Of a stretch of DNA of 64,000 nt, positions 49,975 to 61,366 are shown piece by piece (within the stretch, counting starts at the first letter, position 1; every line of letters starts with the position of its first letter). The notes under the pieces were generated by a model. The model did not search any database and was not told the origin of the DNA. It was given only the letters and a program-made list of their open reading frames with translations. Both the position numbers and the translations under genes were made by a program. This DNA is from Rikenellaceae bacterium (GTDB taxonomy: Bacteria; Bacteroidota; Bacteroidia; Bacteroidales; Rikenellaceae), in the NCBI GenBank assembly GCA_902363575.1, contig CABJAJ010000002.1, forward strand, positions 614,154 through 678,153, in the 5' to 3' direction.

Positions 49975-51471
49975 CTACCCCAGGTGCACCACGTCGTCGA
50001 TGCCCATATCCTTATAGGTGGATTGCAGCTCCTCGCTGCGGTTGGAAATCACCAGCAGCTTGTCCCCGACGAGCAGATCGGTTTTGCCCTGCGGCACGAA
50101 GTAGTCGCCGTCGCGGTAAACCATCACCACCAGCGTATTTTCGGGCAGCGTGATCTGGCACAGCAGCGAGCCGTTCTGGAGCATCGCTTCATTGACCTCC
50201 ACCTCCGTAAGGGCCGCATTGACGTTGTCGCGCATATTCACGTCGAAAGCCGTCTCCCGCTCTTCGTAAGCCAGTCCGAGCAGGTTGGCCATGCCGCTGA
50301 CGGTGGTGCCCTGCACGAGCAGCGAAATGATCGTCACCAGGAAAACCACATTGAAAAGCAGGTTGCCCTCCTGAATGTCGGCCATCAACGGATAGGTGGC
50401 GAAGATGATCGGCACGGCGCCCCGAAGCCCCACCCACGAAACGTAAAGCCGCGCCTTAGCGGAAAACCGCCGGAAAGGGGCCATGCAGACGAACACCGCC
50501 GCAGGACGCGCCACCGCAATCAGGAACACGCTCACCAGTCCGCCCAGCAGCAGCACGTCGGGCTGCAACAGTTCGTCGAGATTGACGAATAACCCCAGCG
50601 TGAGGAACAGCACGATCTGCAAAAGCCAGGTGAAACCGTCGAAAAAGGTCATCGTCGCATGTTTCTGTTCGATGCGGTTGTTGCCGACCACCAGTCCGGC
50701 AATATAAACGGCCAGATAGCCGTTGCCCCGAAGCAGGTCCGTAAAGGCGAAGGCGAAGAACGCGAAGGCGAGCAGCAGCACCGCATAGAGCGAATGGGTG
50801 CTCAGGTTGATGCGGTTGATCGTCCATACGGCGATCCGCCCCAGCAGGAAGCCCGACAGCGCGCCCACGACCATCTCGACGACGAACAAAAGGATCGAAC
50901 GCCCGAGGTTCACATCGCCCGCAGTTCGGGTCACGATGCCGATAAGCAGGATCGTCAGGATGTAGGCCATCGGGTCGTTACTGCCGCTCTCGAGCTCCAG
51001 CAGCGGCCGCAGATTTTCCCGCAACCCCTGTTTTTTGCTGCGCAGGATCGAAAACACCGAAGCCGAGTCGGTCGAGGACATGGTGGCCGCGAGCAGCAGC
51101 GCCAGCGTGAAAGGCATCGCCAGGCCGAGGCCCGGGGCGACCAGGTAGATGAACCCGCCGAGCAGCAGCGCCGTGAGCATCACGCCGACGGTCGCCAGCA
51201 CCACCCCCGGCCCCGCCACGGGGCGTATCTCGGAATATTTGGTCTCCATGCCGCCCGTAAAGAGGATGATGCAGAGCGCGATCATGCCGACGAACTGCGT
51301 CATTTCGACCGAATGGAACGAGATGAAGTTGATGCCGAACAGGATGCCGACCCCCAGAAAAAGGAGCAAGGCGGGCGCACCGAAACGGTACGCCACCTTG
51401 CCAGCGAGCACTGATATGAAGAGCAGCAAAGCTCCGACCAGCACGAAATTCTCTCCGCTGATGAAGATCAT
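49975..51471 (-). CDS. potassium/proton antiporter (CPA1/NhaP2-CvrA type)
   Basis: A 498-residue inner-membrane antiporter with about 12 helices in residues 1-390 and a cytoplasmic TrkA-C-like regulatory domain at ~405-490 (SLLCQITLPENTLVVMVYRD, LLVGDKLLVISN). The transport motif SSTDSASVFSIL and LESGSNDPMAYILT, which carries the conserved Asn-Asp pair, match the CPA1 family; the TrkA-C tail places it with NhaP2/CvrA potassium/proton antiporters. It is preceded by a small membrane protein gene (3 bp), forming a two-gene unit. The cation is inferred from the domain architecture. Confidence 0.9.
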   Translation of the reverse strand: MIFISGENFVLVGALLLFISVLAGKVAYRFGAPALLLFLGVGILFGINFISFHSVEMTQFVGMIALCIILFTGGMETKYSEIRPVAGPGVVLATVGVMLTALLLGGFIYLVAPGLGLAMPFTLALLLAATMSSTDSASVFSILRSKKQGLRENLRPLLELESGSNDPMAYILTILLIGIVTRTAGDVNLGRSILLFVVEMVVGALSGFLLGRIAVWTINRINLSTHSLYAVLLLAFAFFAFAFTDLLRGNGYLAVYIAGLVVGNNRIEQKHATMTFFDGFTWLLQIVLFLTLGLFVNLDELLQPDVLLLGGLVSVFLIAVARPAAVFVCMAPFRRFSAKARLYVSWVGLRGAVPIIFATYPLMADIQEGNLLFNVVFLVTIISLLVQGTTVSGMANLLGLAYEERETAFDVNMRDNVNAALTEVEVNEAMLQNGSLLCQITLPENTLVVMVYRDGDYFVPQGKTDLLVGDKLLVISNRSEELQSTYKDMGIDDVVHLG

Positions 51472-51474
51472 AAC

Positions 51475-51978
51475 TTACGCTTTATCCATAACTTTCATTT
51501 CGCACAACGGTTTGTACTCCAGTTCCGCGTACTCGAACGCCTGGCAGGCGGCCAGCGCGTTGTCGCGCGTGCGGCACACCATCACCGCAACCGCCGGAAT
51601 CGACTGCCTCGGCATGCGGAGCAACCCCTCCAGATCGCCGTCGGCGATCCGGCCGGTCACTTCGCCACGAAGCGAGCGGTCGAAATAGAGCTCCTCGAAA
51701 CGCATGAACGACCGCGACGGCCGGTGGTAGGGCGTTCCCTGCGAACCGCTCAGACGCGCCAGCGCCCAGACTGCGCCGATCACCAGCAGCGTGCCGCCGA
51801 CCAGCGCGATCGCCGACTTGAGGTTGTTGAGTGCCGCATCCTCCAAAAAAGCGTTCAGTCCGAGCAACCCTGCGCCCGCCGCCGCCAGCAGCAGCGGCAC
51901 GAGCAGGGGTTTGCGATGTTTGACCACAATATCTCCGGGCAGGGCGTAAAGCGCCGTGCATAATCTGTTCTTATCCAT
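51475..51978 (-). CDS. small membrane protein of unknown function
   Basis: A 167-residue protein with two hydrophobic segments (~26-44, PLLVPLLLAAAGAGLLGLNA; ~56-75, SAIALVGGTLLVIGAVWALA) and a C-terminal cytoplasmic-looking domain of ~90 residues with two cysteines. I do not recognise the family. It begins with MDKNRLCTALYALPGDIVV and ends 3 bp before the antiporter gene, so it may modulate antiporter assembly or activity (inference from linkage only). Confidence 0.65.
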   Translation of the reverse strand: MDKNRLCTALYALPGDIVVKHRKPLLVPLLLAAAGAGLLGLNAFLEDAALNNLKSAIALVGGTLLVIGAVWALARLSGSQGTPYHRPSRSFMRFEELYFDRSLRGEVTGRIADGDLEGLLRMPRQSIPAVAVMVCRTRDNALAACQAFEYAELEYKPLCEMKVMDKA

Positions 51979-52062
51979 TTGTTTGTTTATTTAGCGTTTG
52001 TAATCGGTCGAGATCTCTCCCGGCGGGCGATACCCGACCGCCCGGCCGGATTCCGGCCGACG

Positions 52063-52452
52063 CTAAATAAGAAGCCGTCGCAGCAGATAGACATAGTAGT
52101 CCGCCGCCCGCGATCCGGCAGGTAACAAATGTAAAATATGCGCCTCGCAGCCGCCGCGCCCTCGCGCAGCCGCCTGCCACGCTCCGTGCAACAACGCCAT
52201 CCGCTCCGAAACCTCGAAGCCGCTCACCCTGTCCCGAACGCGCGGAACTGCGATACGAGCCGGTGCCGGCAACTGCAAATCGGAGTTGCAGATCCGTTCG
52301 CAGGCGAACCGGTCGATCGTCCGGTTCAGCTCGGGCGAGCATCCGGAAACCGTCTCTATGCGCCTGGGCACGGCATCGGCCGGGATCGCCCCACCCGCTC
52401 CGAGGAGCAAATAGAGTACCACGCCCAGCAGGATGAGAACCGTTTTCCGCAT
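52063..52452 (-). CDS. small exported protein of unknown function
   Basis: A 129-residue protein with a signal sequence (TVLILLGVVLYLLLGAGGAI) and a mature part containing three cysteines and a C-terminal AADYYVYLLRRLLI motif, which resembles the ends of small exported Bacteroidales hypothetical proteins I have seen. The start at 52452 is supported by a canonical promoter 21 bp upstream, which leaves a short leader. The longer frame from 52512 would bury the signal. No function can be assigned. The mature region is Arg/Ala-rich. Confidence 0.6.
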   Translation of the reverse strand: MRKTVLILLGVVLYLLLGAGGAIPADAVPRRIETVSGCSPELNRTIDRFACERICNSDLQLPAPARIAVPRVRDRVSGFEVSERMALLHGAWQAAARGRGGCEAHILHLLPAGSRAADYYVYLLRRLLI

Positions 52453-52472
52453 ACGTCCGATCAAAATTCGTT

Positions 52473-52504
52473 CAAAGATAATACAAACCCGGTGCAAATG
52501 CAAA
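52473..52504 (-). promoter_or_regulatory. promoter of the small exported protein gene
   Basis: Minus-strand TTTG (52501-52504), 20 bp, TATCTTTG (52473-52480). Confidence 0.72.
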
Positions 52505-52584
52505 CGAGGCAATGCAGTTTATTTTACCGCTTCGCCCTCGCCGCCCGGAAGAGGACAGGATCGGATGAGCGGCCGCAGGAAGAT

Positions 52585-53406
52585 TCAATAGAAATTCAAT
52601 CCGAATGGCTTGATGGCGATACCGACCCGGAGCATGGCCGTATAACGGTCGTAATCGATCATGCTCTCGGCATAGCCGCTGTACGCCTGCACGAAAAGGC
52701 AGGGCAGGCTGCCCGGCTTGCGCGAAAGGCGCCAATAGCACTCGCCCGTAAGATTGAACGAGGTGAAACGCCCCGTCGGATTGACGACCAGTGCGGCCTC
52801 CCACCGTCCGTTGCGCGAGGTATATACGGCCGACAACTGCCCGTAACCGCGATACCGGAACCAGTTCGGATTCCCTTCGCGGTCGTAGATGCCGTACCAG
52901 ATGCGGGCCGCAAACTGCCACCGGGGCACGGCGAAACAGGTGTAGGAGACCGTCGCGTAGTTCCATGCACGCGAGGCCGCGCCGTCGCGTCCGTTGGATT
53001 CGTGCTCCACGCCGCCGAGCAGCACCCCGCGCAGCCCGTCACCGCGCACCACGGGCCACACGACCCACAGCCCGGGATTGAAATTGGTATCCCGGAAGGG
53101 TGCGGATTGCTCGTAGATGTTCCAGAAGGATTTTTGCGAATAGGTGAAAAGCAGCGTGGTCGATGCGCTCATCTGCCAGCACTTGAGGTAGATGCTGATG
53201 CGGAACGCGGCATCGGCCGTCCTGCTGCCGACCGGCCGGTCGAGCGGAATCCCCGTGACGAAATAATTGGAACGGAACATCCCGAACACCGGGGCGTCGG
53301 CAATCATCGTACGGATGCTGTCGCGGGCCGCCGCCGGCTGCGCGGACGCGGCGCCCACGGGCCACGCCAAACACAGGAGCAACATGCAGCGGAGCCGGCG
53401 CATCAT
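52585..53406 (-). CDS. pldA: outer membrane phospholipase A (OMPLA/PldA)
   Basis: A 273-residue beta-barrel phospholipase with a signal peptide (MLLLCLAWPVGAASAQ). The OMPLA catalytic triad is clear: His135 and Ser137 in GGVEHESNGRDG and Asn149 in SRAWNY, with the same H-x-S and S-12-N spacing as the E. coli enzyme. The N-terminal NYFVTGIP and YSQKSFWNIYEQSAPFRDTN segments are also family-typical. It degrades outer-leaflet phospholipids when outer-membrane asymmetry is lost. Its start overlaps the stop of the TonB-like gene (ATGA), linking it to an envelope operon. Confidence 0.93.
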   Translation of the reverse strand: MMRRLRCMLLLCLAWPVGAASAQPAAARDSIRTMIADAPVFGMFRSNYFVTGIPLDRPVGSRTADAAFRISIYLKCWQMSASTTLLFTYSQKSFWNIYEQSAPFRDTNFNPGLWVVWPVVRGDGLRGVLLGGVEHESNGRDGAASRAWNYATVSYTCFAVPRWQFAARIWYGIYDREGNPNWFRYRGYGQLSAVYTSRNGRWEAALVVNPTGRFTSFNLTGECYWRLSRKPGSLPCLFVQAYSGYAESMIDYDRYTAMLRVGIAIKPFGLNFY

Positions 53407-54206
53407 TGCGGAATAAAGACGTAGGTGATCGTGCCGCGCTGCCGTGCGGGTGCCGCGCCGTTGATGTCGAACAGCGAGTTGCGGGCCGCCCCGAGCGCGG
53501 CTTCGCGCATGCTTTCGTCCCCGCCCGAGACAACTTTCGCATCGACGACCTCACCGTTGCGGTTGAGCGTCGCTGCAACCACCACCCGACCACCGGTCTG
53601 ACACAGGTAAGCGGGGTTTTCGAGGTAGCGTCCCTGTCGCACAGGGTCGGTGAAGGAGTAGGATACCGTTACGGTCCCTTCATAGCGCCGGTCTTGCCGC
53701 TCGTCCGCCTCGCCCTCCGATCCCGCACGCTGCCCCAGCGCCCTGGCCTCGGCCAACCCCCGTTCATAGGCATCGCGGTTGGCGCGCATGCGCTCCTGCG
53801 CTTCGCTCGCCGATTCGTTGAGCTCGGCCGTGCGGGTTCCCCGGTCGTCCCGCAGCGCTTCGTTGAGGGCCTGCTCGTTGGAGGTGCGGTTGCGGATGCT
53901 GCCCCAGTCGATTCGTTCCTGCTCCTGCTGCCGCTCGCGCACCTCCTGCTCCAGCCGGTCGCGCTCCTGCCGCAGCTGCTCGGCCGTGCGCAGGTCGATT
54001 ATGACCTCCTGACGGGACGGTCCCGTTCCGATCGCGATTTTGGCCCCGACGAAAGCGATGGCCAGCACCAGATAGACGATCAGCGTGATGCAGAGCCCCA
54101 CGCGATGATCGTAGGCCCACTCCCCGACGTCCGTCCGGCTCTTCTCGAAAGGCAGGCGGATACGCGGACGGCGTGGCGGCGTAGGGTTCGGATCGGGTGT
54201 GCTCAT
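53403..54206 (-). CDS. TonB-like energy transducer with coiled-coil linker
   Basis: A 267-residue protein with a cytoplasmic N-terminus, one membrane helix (~38-57, LCITLIVYLVLAIAFVGAKI), a charged coiled-coil linker of ~100 residues (QLRQERDRLEQEVRERQQEQ) and a C-terminal TonB-like domain (GGRVVVAATLNRNGEVVDAK, ALGAARNSLFDINGAAPARQ). It has no ExbBD genes beside it; it may use the set at 32.0-33.1 kb or serve as a structural link to the outer membrane. Co-transcription with pldA by a 4-bp overlap suggests an envelope-stress or lipid-homeostasis setting (inference). Confidence 0.8.
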   Translation of the reverse strand: MSTPDPNPTPPRRPRIRLPFEKSRTDVGEWAYDHRVGLCITLIVYLVLAIAFVGAKIAIGTGPSRQEVIIDLRTAEQLRQERDRLEQEVRERQQEQERIDWGSIRNRTSNEQALNEALRDDRGTRTAELNESASEAQERMRANRDAYERGLAEARALGQRAGSEGEADERQDRRYEGTVTVSYSFTDPVRQGRYLENPAYLCQTGGRVVVAATLNRNGEVVDAKVVSGGDESMREAALGAARNSLFDINGAAPARQRGTITYVFIPQ

Positions 54207-54231
54207 GCGGGCTCCAAGTCACAAATTCGCA

Positions 54232-54239
54232 CAAAAATA
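54232..54239 (-). promoter_or_regulatory. -7 box of the tonB-like/pldA operon
   Basis: Minus-strand TATTTTTG, 25 bp before the ATG at 54206; no clear -33 element at the right distance. Confidence 0.55.
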
Positions 54240-54261
54240 GGTTTTTTCAACCAAAATTTAA

Positions 54262-54269
54262 TATCTTTG
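54262..54269 (+). promoter_or_regulatory. -7 box of lpxC/fabZ
   Basis: TATCTTTG, 29 bp before the ATG at 54299, in the divergent interval shared with the tonB-like gene. Confidence 0.65.
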
Positions 54270-54298
54270 CGTGCAAATATATTTAAGAATCTTTCGTT

Positions 54299-55687
54299 AT
54301 GTCCACGAAACAGCAAACCCTCAAGGCCCCTATTTCGTTTTCGGGCAAGGGACTTCATACGGGCGTCCGGGTCACGATGACCATCAAGCCGGCTGCCGAG
54401 GACCACGGCATCGTCTTCCGGCGCATCGACCTGGAAGGCGCCCCCACGGTACCGGCGCTGTGCGATTACGTCGTCGATACCTCGCGCGGCACGACCGTCG
54501 AAAAGGACGGTGTGCGGGTAGCCACCATCGAGCACGTCATGTCGGCGCTCTGGACGCTCGGCGTCGATAACGCCGAAATCGACATCGATGCCGCCGAGAC
54601 CCCCATCATGGACGGCTCGGCCAAGGAGTATGCCGAACGGATCGTCGAAACGGGGCTGACCGACCAGGATTCGGAGCGCCGCTATTACCACGTGACCGAG
54701 AAGATGGTCTATACGATTCCCGAAAAGGGGGTGGCGATCATCATTTATCCCGACGACGAGTTCTCCGTTTCGCTGCACGTGGACTACAATTCCAAAATCA
54801 TCGGCAACCAGTACGCCACTTTCGTGCCGGGCGACAACTATGCGGGCAAAATCGCCCCCTGCCGCACGTTCGTCTTTCTGCATGAGCTGGAGCCGCTTAT
54901 GAAGATGAACCTCATCAAAGGCGGAGACCTGGACAACGCGATCGTGGTGGTCGAAAATCCCGTTTCCGACGAGCAGCTCGAACACCTCAAGCAGGTATTC
55001 GACAAACAGGACATCCGCATCACGGGAGGCTACCTGAACAACCTCGAGCTGCGCTTCAACAACGAGCTGGCCCGCCACAAGCTGCTCGACCTGCTGGGCG
55101 ATTTCGCCCTGCTGGGCATGCGCATCAAAGGACGGGTCTGGGCGACCCGCCCGGGGCACTTCGCCAACACGCAGTTCATGCAGCAGCTCAAGCAGACGAT
55201 CCGCCGCGAGGGTGAAAAACCCCGTTACAAGTACGACTGCCGCAAGCCGCCCCTGTACGACATCAACGCCATCCGGCGGATGCTGCCCCACCGTCCGCCC
55301 TTCCTGCTGGTGGACCGTATCTTCCACATGGACGCGGTTTCGGTCGCCGGCATCAAGAACGTCACCATGAACGAGCCGTTCTTCGTGGGACACTTCCCCG
55401 AAGAACCCGTCATGCCGGGCGTGCTGATCGTCGAGGCGATGGCCCAGTGCTGCGGCATCCTGGTGCTCGGCACCGTGCCCGACCCGGAGAACTACTCGAC
55501 CTATTTCATGAAGATCGACGGCGTAAAATTCAAGCGCAAAGTCATCCCCGGCGACACGCTCCAGTTTGAGATGCACCTGCTCGAACCGATCCGCCGCGGC
55601 GTGGCCGTATGCGAAGGCAAGGCGTTCGTGGGCGAAACGCTCGCATGCGAGGCCGTGATGATGGCGCAGATCGCCAAAAGAAAGTAA
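54299..55687 (+). CDS. lpxC/fabZ: bifunctional LpxC deacetylase / FabZ 3-hydroxyacyl-ACP dehydratase
   Basis: A 462-residue fusion typical of Bacteroidota. Residues 1-305 are LpxC, the zinc enzyme committing UDP-3-O-acyl-GlcNAc to lipid A: zinc ligands His79 (TIEHVMSAL), His260 and Asp264 (HKLLDLLGD), plus SGKGLHTG near the start. Residues ~320-462 are FabZ, the hot-dog dehydratase of fatty-acid elongation: LPHRPPFLLVDR and GHFPEEPVMPGVLIVEAMAQ with catalytic His365 and Glu379. The fusion couples two enzymes competing for 3-hydroxyacyl-ACP. lpxA follows 18 bp downstream. Confidence 0.97.
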   Translation: MSTKQQTLKAPISFSGKGLHTGVRVTMTIKPAAEDHGIVFRRIDLEGAPTVPALCDYVVDTSRGTTVEKDGVRVATIEHVMSALWTLGVDNAEIDIDAAETPIMDGSAKEYAERIVETGLTDQDSERRYYHVTEKMVYTIPEKGVAIIIYPDDEFSVSLHVDYNSKIIGNQYATFVPGDNYAGKIAPCRTFVFLHELEPLMKMNLIKGGDLDNAIVVVENPVSDEQLEHLKQVFDKQDIRITGGYLNNLELRFNNELARHKLLDLLGDFALLGMRIKGRVWATRPGHFANTQFMQQLKQTIRREGEKPRYKYDCRKPPLYDINAIRRMLPHRPPFLLVDRIFHMDAVSVAGIKNVTMNEPFFVGHFPEEPVMPGVLIVEAMAQCCGILVLGTVPDPENYSTYFMKIDGVKFKRKVIPGDTLQFEMHLLEPIRRGVAVCEGKAFVGETLACEAVMMAQIAKRK

Positions 55688-55705
55688 ACAAACCCCCAAT
55701 ACGAG

Positions 55706-56497
55706 ATGATCAGCAATTTGGCATTCATACATCCCGATGCCCGACTCGGCCGCGACGTCACCGTCGAGCCGTTCGCCTACATCGCGGGCGACGTGGTGAT
55801 CGGCGACGGCTGCTGGATCGGGCCGGGCGCGGTGATCCACGACGGGGCCCGCATCGGTCGCGGCTGCCGCATCCATACGGCGGCCTCCATCGCCTGCCTG
55901 CCCCAGGACCTTAAATTCCAGGGCGAATATTCGACCGCCGAGATCGGCGACAACAACGACATACGCGAATACGTGACCATCAGCCGCGGCACCCGCTCGC
56001 GCGGAAAGACCGTCGTGGGCGACAACAACCTGCTGATGGCCTACGTCCACATCGCCCACGACGACGTGGTCGGAAGCAACTGCGTCATCGCCAACCGCGT
56101 CTCGCTTGCGGGCGAAGTGGAGGTCGGCGACTGGTGCGTCATCGGCGGCCATGCGGCCGTCCACCAGTGGGTGCGCATCGGCGACCACGCCATGATCCAG
56201 GGCGGCTCGCTCGTGGGCAAGGACATCCCGCCCTATGCCACCGTGGGCAACGAGCCCCTGCGCTTCGCAGGCGTGAACAAAATCGGCCTCAGCCGCCGGG
56301 GATTCAGCGCGGAGCAGATCGGGGTGATCCACGACGCCTGCCGCATCCTTTTCCAGAGCGGGCTGAACTACCTGACCGGCTGCGAGGAGGTGGAGCGCCA
56401 GATTCCGCAAACGCCCGAGCGGGACAAGCTCGTAACATTCATCCGCGAATCGAAGCGCGGGGTCTGCAAACCCTCCCTCACGGCGATCGAAGAGTAA
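55706..56497 (+). CDS. lpxA: acyl-ACP--UDP-N-acetylglucosamine O-acyltransferase
   Basis: First enzyme of lipid A synthesis, adding a 3-hydroxyacyl chain to UDP-GlcNAc. The 263-residue protein is a left-handed beta-helix with hexapeptide repeats (VVIGDGCWIGPGAVIHDGAR and onward) and the catalytic histidine His118 in YVHIAHDDVVG, equivalent to His125 of E. coli. The C-terminal helical domain begins near residue 195. It follows lpxC/fabZ closely and forms a lipid A operon. Confidence 0.96.
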   Translation: MISNLAFIHPDARLGRDVTVEPFAYIAGDVVIGDGCWIGPGAVIHDGARIGRGCRIHTAASIACLPQDLKFQGEYSTAEIGDNNDIREYVTISRGTRSRGKTVVGDNNLLMAYVHIAHDDVVGSNCVIANRVSLAGEVEVGDWCVIGGHAAVHQWVRIGDHAMIQGGSLVGKDIPPYATVGNEPLRFAGVNKIGLSRRGFSAEQIGVIHDACRILFQSGLNYLTGCEEVERQIPQTPERDKLVTFIRESKRGVCKPSLTAIEE

Positions 56498-56533
56498 AAT
56501 CCGGACTTTTTGCGAATTAATTCGGGAATGAAG

Positions 56534-56563
56534 TTGGCGTATCGGATTTTTTCACTATATTTG
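56534..56563 (+). promoter_or_regulatory. promoter of rimP-nusA-infB
   Basis: TTG (56534-56536), 19 bp spacer, TATATTTG (56556-56563): a canonical Bacteroidota promoter giving a leader of about 80 nt. Confidence 0.8.
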
Positions 56564-56589
56564 CATTGTCGTAAGACACGATGAGCGGG

Positions 56590-56615
56590 ATAAGGGGACG
56601 AAAGAGTCCCCTTAT
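56590..56615 (+). promoter_or_regulatory. leader hairpin of the rimP-nusA-infB operon
   Basis: A perfect 10-bp stem ATAAGGGGAC/GTCCCCTTAT with a GAAAGA loop lies in the leader, 35 bp before rimP. It lacks a long T-run (TTCGTAG follows), so it is more likely a regulatory or stabilising structure than a full terminator. In other bacteria NusA controls its own operon through leader termination. Confidence 0.6.
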
Positions 56616-56650
56616 TTCGTAGTACAACCCAACCGATAAGGCATCGCACG

Positions 56651-57118
56651 ATGATAGACTGCAACAAAATCAAAGAGATCGCCCAGGCGCAACTCGCGGA
56701 CACGGACCTGTTCGTGGTGTCGTGCACCTGCTCGCCCGCCAACGAAATCGAACTGCTCGTGGACAGCGACACGTCGGTGTCGATCGACGCCTGCGCCGCT
56801 CTGAGCCGCGCCGTCGAAACGGCTTTCGACCGCGAAGCCGAGGACTTCTCGCTTACGGTGGCCTCGGCGGGCATCGGCTCCGAGCTCCGCTGCCTGCGCC
56901 AGTACCGCAAGCTGACGGGCCGTCCGGTGGAGGTGCTGCTCACGGGCGGCACCAGGCTGCTGGCCACGCTGCTCGGGGCCGACGCCGAAGGCATCGACCT
57001 CTCCTACCCCGAAAAACAGGCCGTGGAGGGGAAGAAGCGCCGTCAGACCGTCGAAGTGACCCGCCGTTTCACCTACGACGAGATCAAATGGACGCGCGAA
57101 CACCTGGATTACAAATAG
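56651..57118 (+). CDS. rimP: ribosome maturation factor RimP
   Basis: A 155-residue cytoplasmic factor for 30S subunit assembly. The N-terminal alpha/beta domain (IELLVDSDTSVSIDACAALS) and the small SH3-like C-terminal domain (LTGRPVEVLLTG) are recognisable though divergent, as usual in Bacteroidota. The order rimP-nusA-infB is strongly conserved across bacteria and confirms the assignment. nusA starts 27 bp downstream. Confidence 0.92.
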   Translation: MIDCNKIKEIAQAQLADTDLFVVSCTCSPANEIELLVDSDTSVSIDACAALSRAVETAFDREAEDFSLTVASAGIGSELRCLRQYRKLTGRPVEVLLTGGTRLLATLLGADAEGIDLSYPEKQAVEGKKRRQTVEVTRRFTYDEIKWTREHLDYK

Positions 57119-57144
57119 CATAAAATCAAAACAGCATAACGACA

Positions 57145-58374
57145 ATGGACAATCTGAACCTGATCAGCAATTTCGCCGAATTCAAGGAGCTCAAGAACAT
57201 CGACAAGAGCACGATGATCGGCGTTCTGGAGGATGTTTTCCGCCACGCCCTGCAGAAGCAGTACGAGACGGACGAGAATTTCGACGTCATCATCAACCCC
57301 GAGAAGGGCGACCTGGAGATCTGGCGCAACCGCACGGTCGTCGAGGACGGAGCGGTCGAGGATCCCAATGCGCAGATCGCCGTGTCGGAAGTCAAAGCCA
57401 TCGACGCGACCTACGAGGTAGGCGACGAATACGCCGACGAGATCAAGCTCTCGTCGTTCGGCCGCCGCGCCGTGCTCTCCCTGCGTCAGAACCTCGCCTC
57501 GCGCATCCTCGACCTGGAGAAAGCAAGCCTCTACGAGAAATATTCGGAGAAGGTCGGCGAGATCATTTCGGGCGAAGTGTACCAGGTCTGGAAAAAAGAG
57601 GTCCTCATCCTGGACGACGAGGACAACGAGCTGGTGCTCCCCAAGGCCGAGCAGATTCCCAACGACTTCTACCGCAAGGGCGACACGATCAAGGCGATCG
57701 TCAAGAGCGTTGAGATGAACAACAACCAGCCCCGCATCGTCCTTTCGCGCACGGCCAACGAGTTCCTCGAGCGGCTCTTTGAACAGGAGGTGCCCGAGAT
57801 CTTCGACGGACTCATCACCATCAAGAAGATCGTCCGCATCCCCGGCGAGCGGGCCAAGGTAGCCGTCGAATCCTACGACGAACGGGTCGATCCCGTGGGG
57901 GCGTGCGTGGGCATGAAAGGTTCGCGCATCTATACCATCGTCAAGGAGCTGCGCAACGAGAACATCGACGTGGTCAATTACACGACTAACCCGCAACTGA
58001 TGATCCAGCGCTCGCTCAATCCGGCCAAGATTTCGAGCATCACCATCGACGAGGAGCGCAAGACCGCCTCGGTTTACCTCAAGCCCGACCAGGTATCGCT
58101 GGCCATCGGCAAAGGGGGCCTGAATATCCGTCTCTCGAAGATGCTCACCGGCTACGACATCGACGTTTACCGCGAGGTCGAGGAGGAGGACGTGGCGCTC
58201 ACCGAGTTCTCGGACGAAATCGAAGGCTGGATCATCGACGCCCTGAAAGCCGCCGGCTGCGACACGGCCAAGAGCGTGCTGGAGCTCTCCGTGGAGGAGA
58301 TCGCCGCCCGCGCCGACCTCGAGATGGAACAGGCGCAGAAGGTCGTCGAGATTCTGAAGGCCGAATTTGAATAG
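57145..58374 (+). CDS. nusA: transcription termination/antitermination factor NusA
   Basis: A 409-residue RNA polymerase-binding factor. Order: N-terminal domain (1-125), S1 domain (~133-200, GEIISGEVYQVWKKEVLI), KH1 (~230-290, VGACVGMKGSRIYTIVKEL) and KH2 (~300-345, SLAIGKGGLNIRLSKML), followed by an acidic ~60-residue C-terminal helical segment. It lacks the two long acidic repeats of the E. coli protein, which is normal outside Gammaproteobacteria. Middle gene of the rimP-nusA-infB operon. Confidence 0.97.
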   Translation: MDNLNLISNFAEFKELKNIDKSTMIGVLEDVFRHALQKQYETDENFDVIINPEKGDLEIWRNRTVVEDGAVEDPNAQIAVSEVKAIDATYEVGDEYADEIKLSSFGRRAVLSLRQNLASRILDLEKASLYEKYSEKVGEIISGEVYQVWKKEVLILDDEDNELVLPKAEQIPNDFYRKGDTIKAIVKSVEMNNNQPRIVLSRTANEFLERLFEQEVPEIFDGLITIKKIVRIPGERAKVAVESYDERVDPVGACVGMKGSRIYTIVKELRNENIDVVNYTTNPQLMIQRSLNPAKISSITIDEERKTASVYLKPDQVSLAIGKGGLNIRLSKMLTGYDIDVYREVEEEDVALTEFSDEIEGWIIDALKAAGCDTAKSVLELSVEEIAARADLEMEQAQKVVEILKAEFE

Positions 58375-58413
58375 GTATCAATCACCACTTTAACATAAAC
58401 GAGGAGAATAAAT

Positions 58414-61341
<2,928 letters not shown>

Positions 61342-61366
61342 CACGAAAGGCTAACCTATAAATGCA

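Noticed and set aside
51971..52342. Minus-strand 123-codon frame overlapping the small exported protein
   Set aside because: It is in another frame of the gene at 52063-52452, which has a signal peptide and a canonical promoter.
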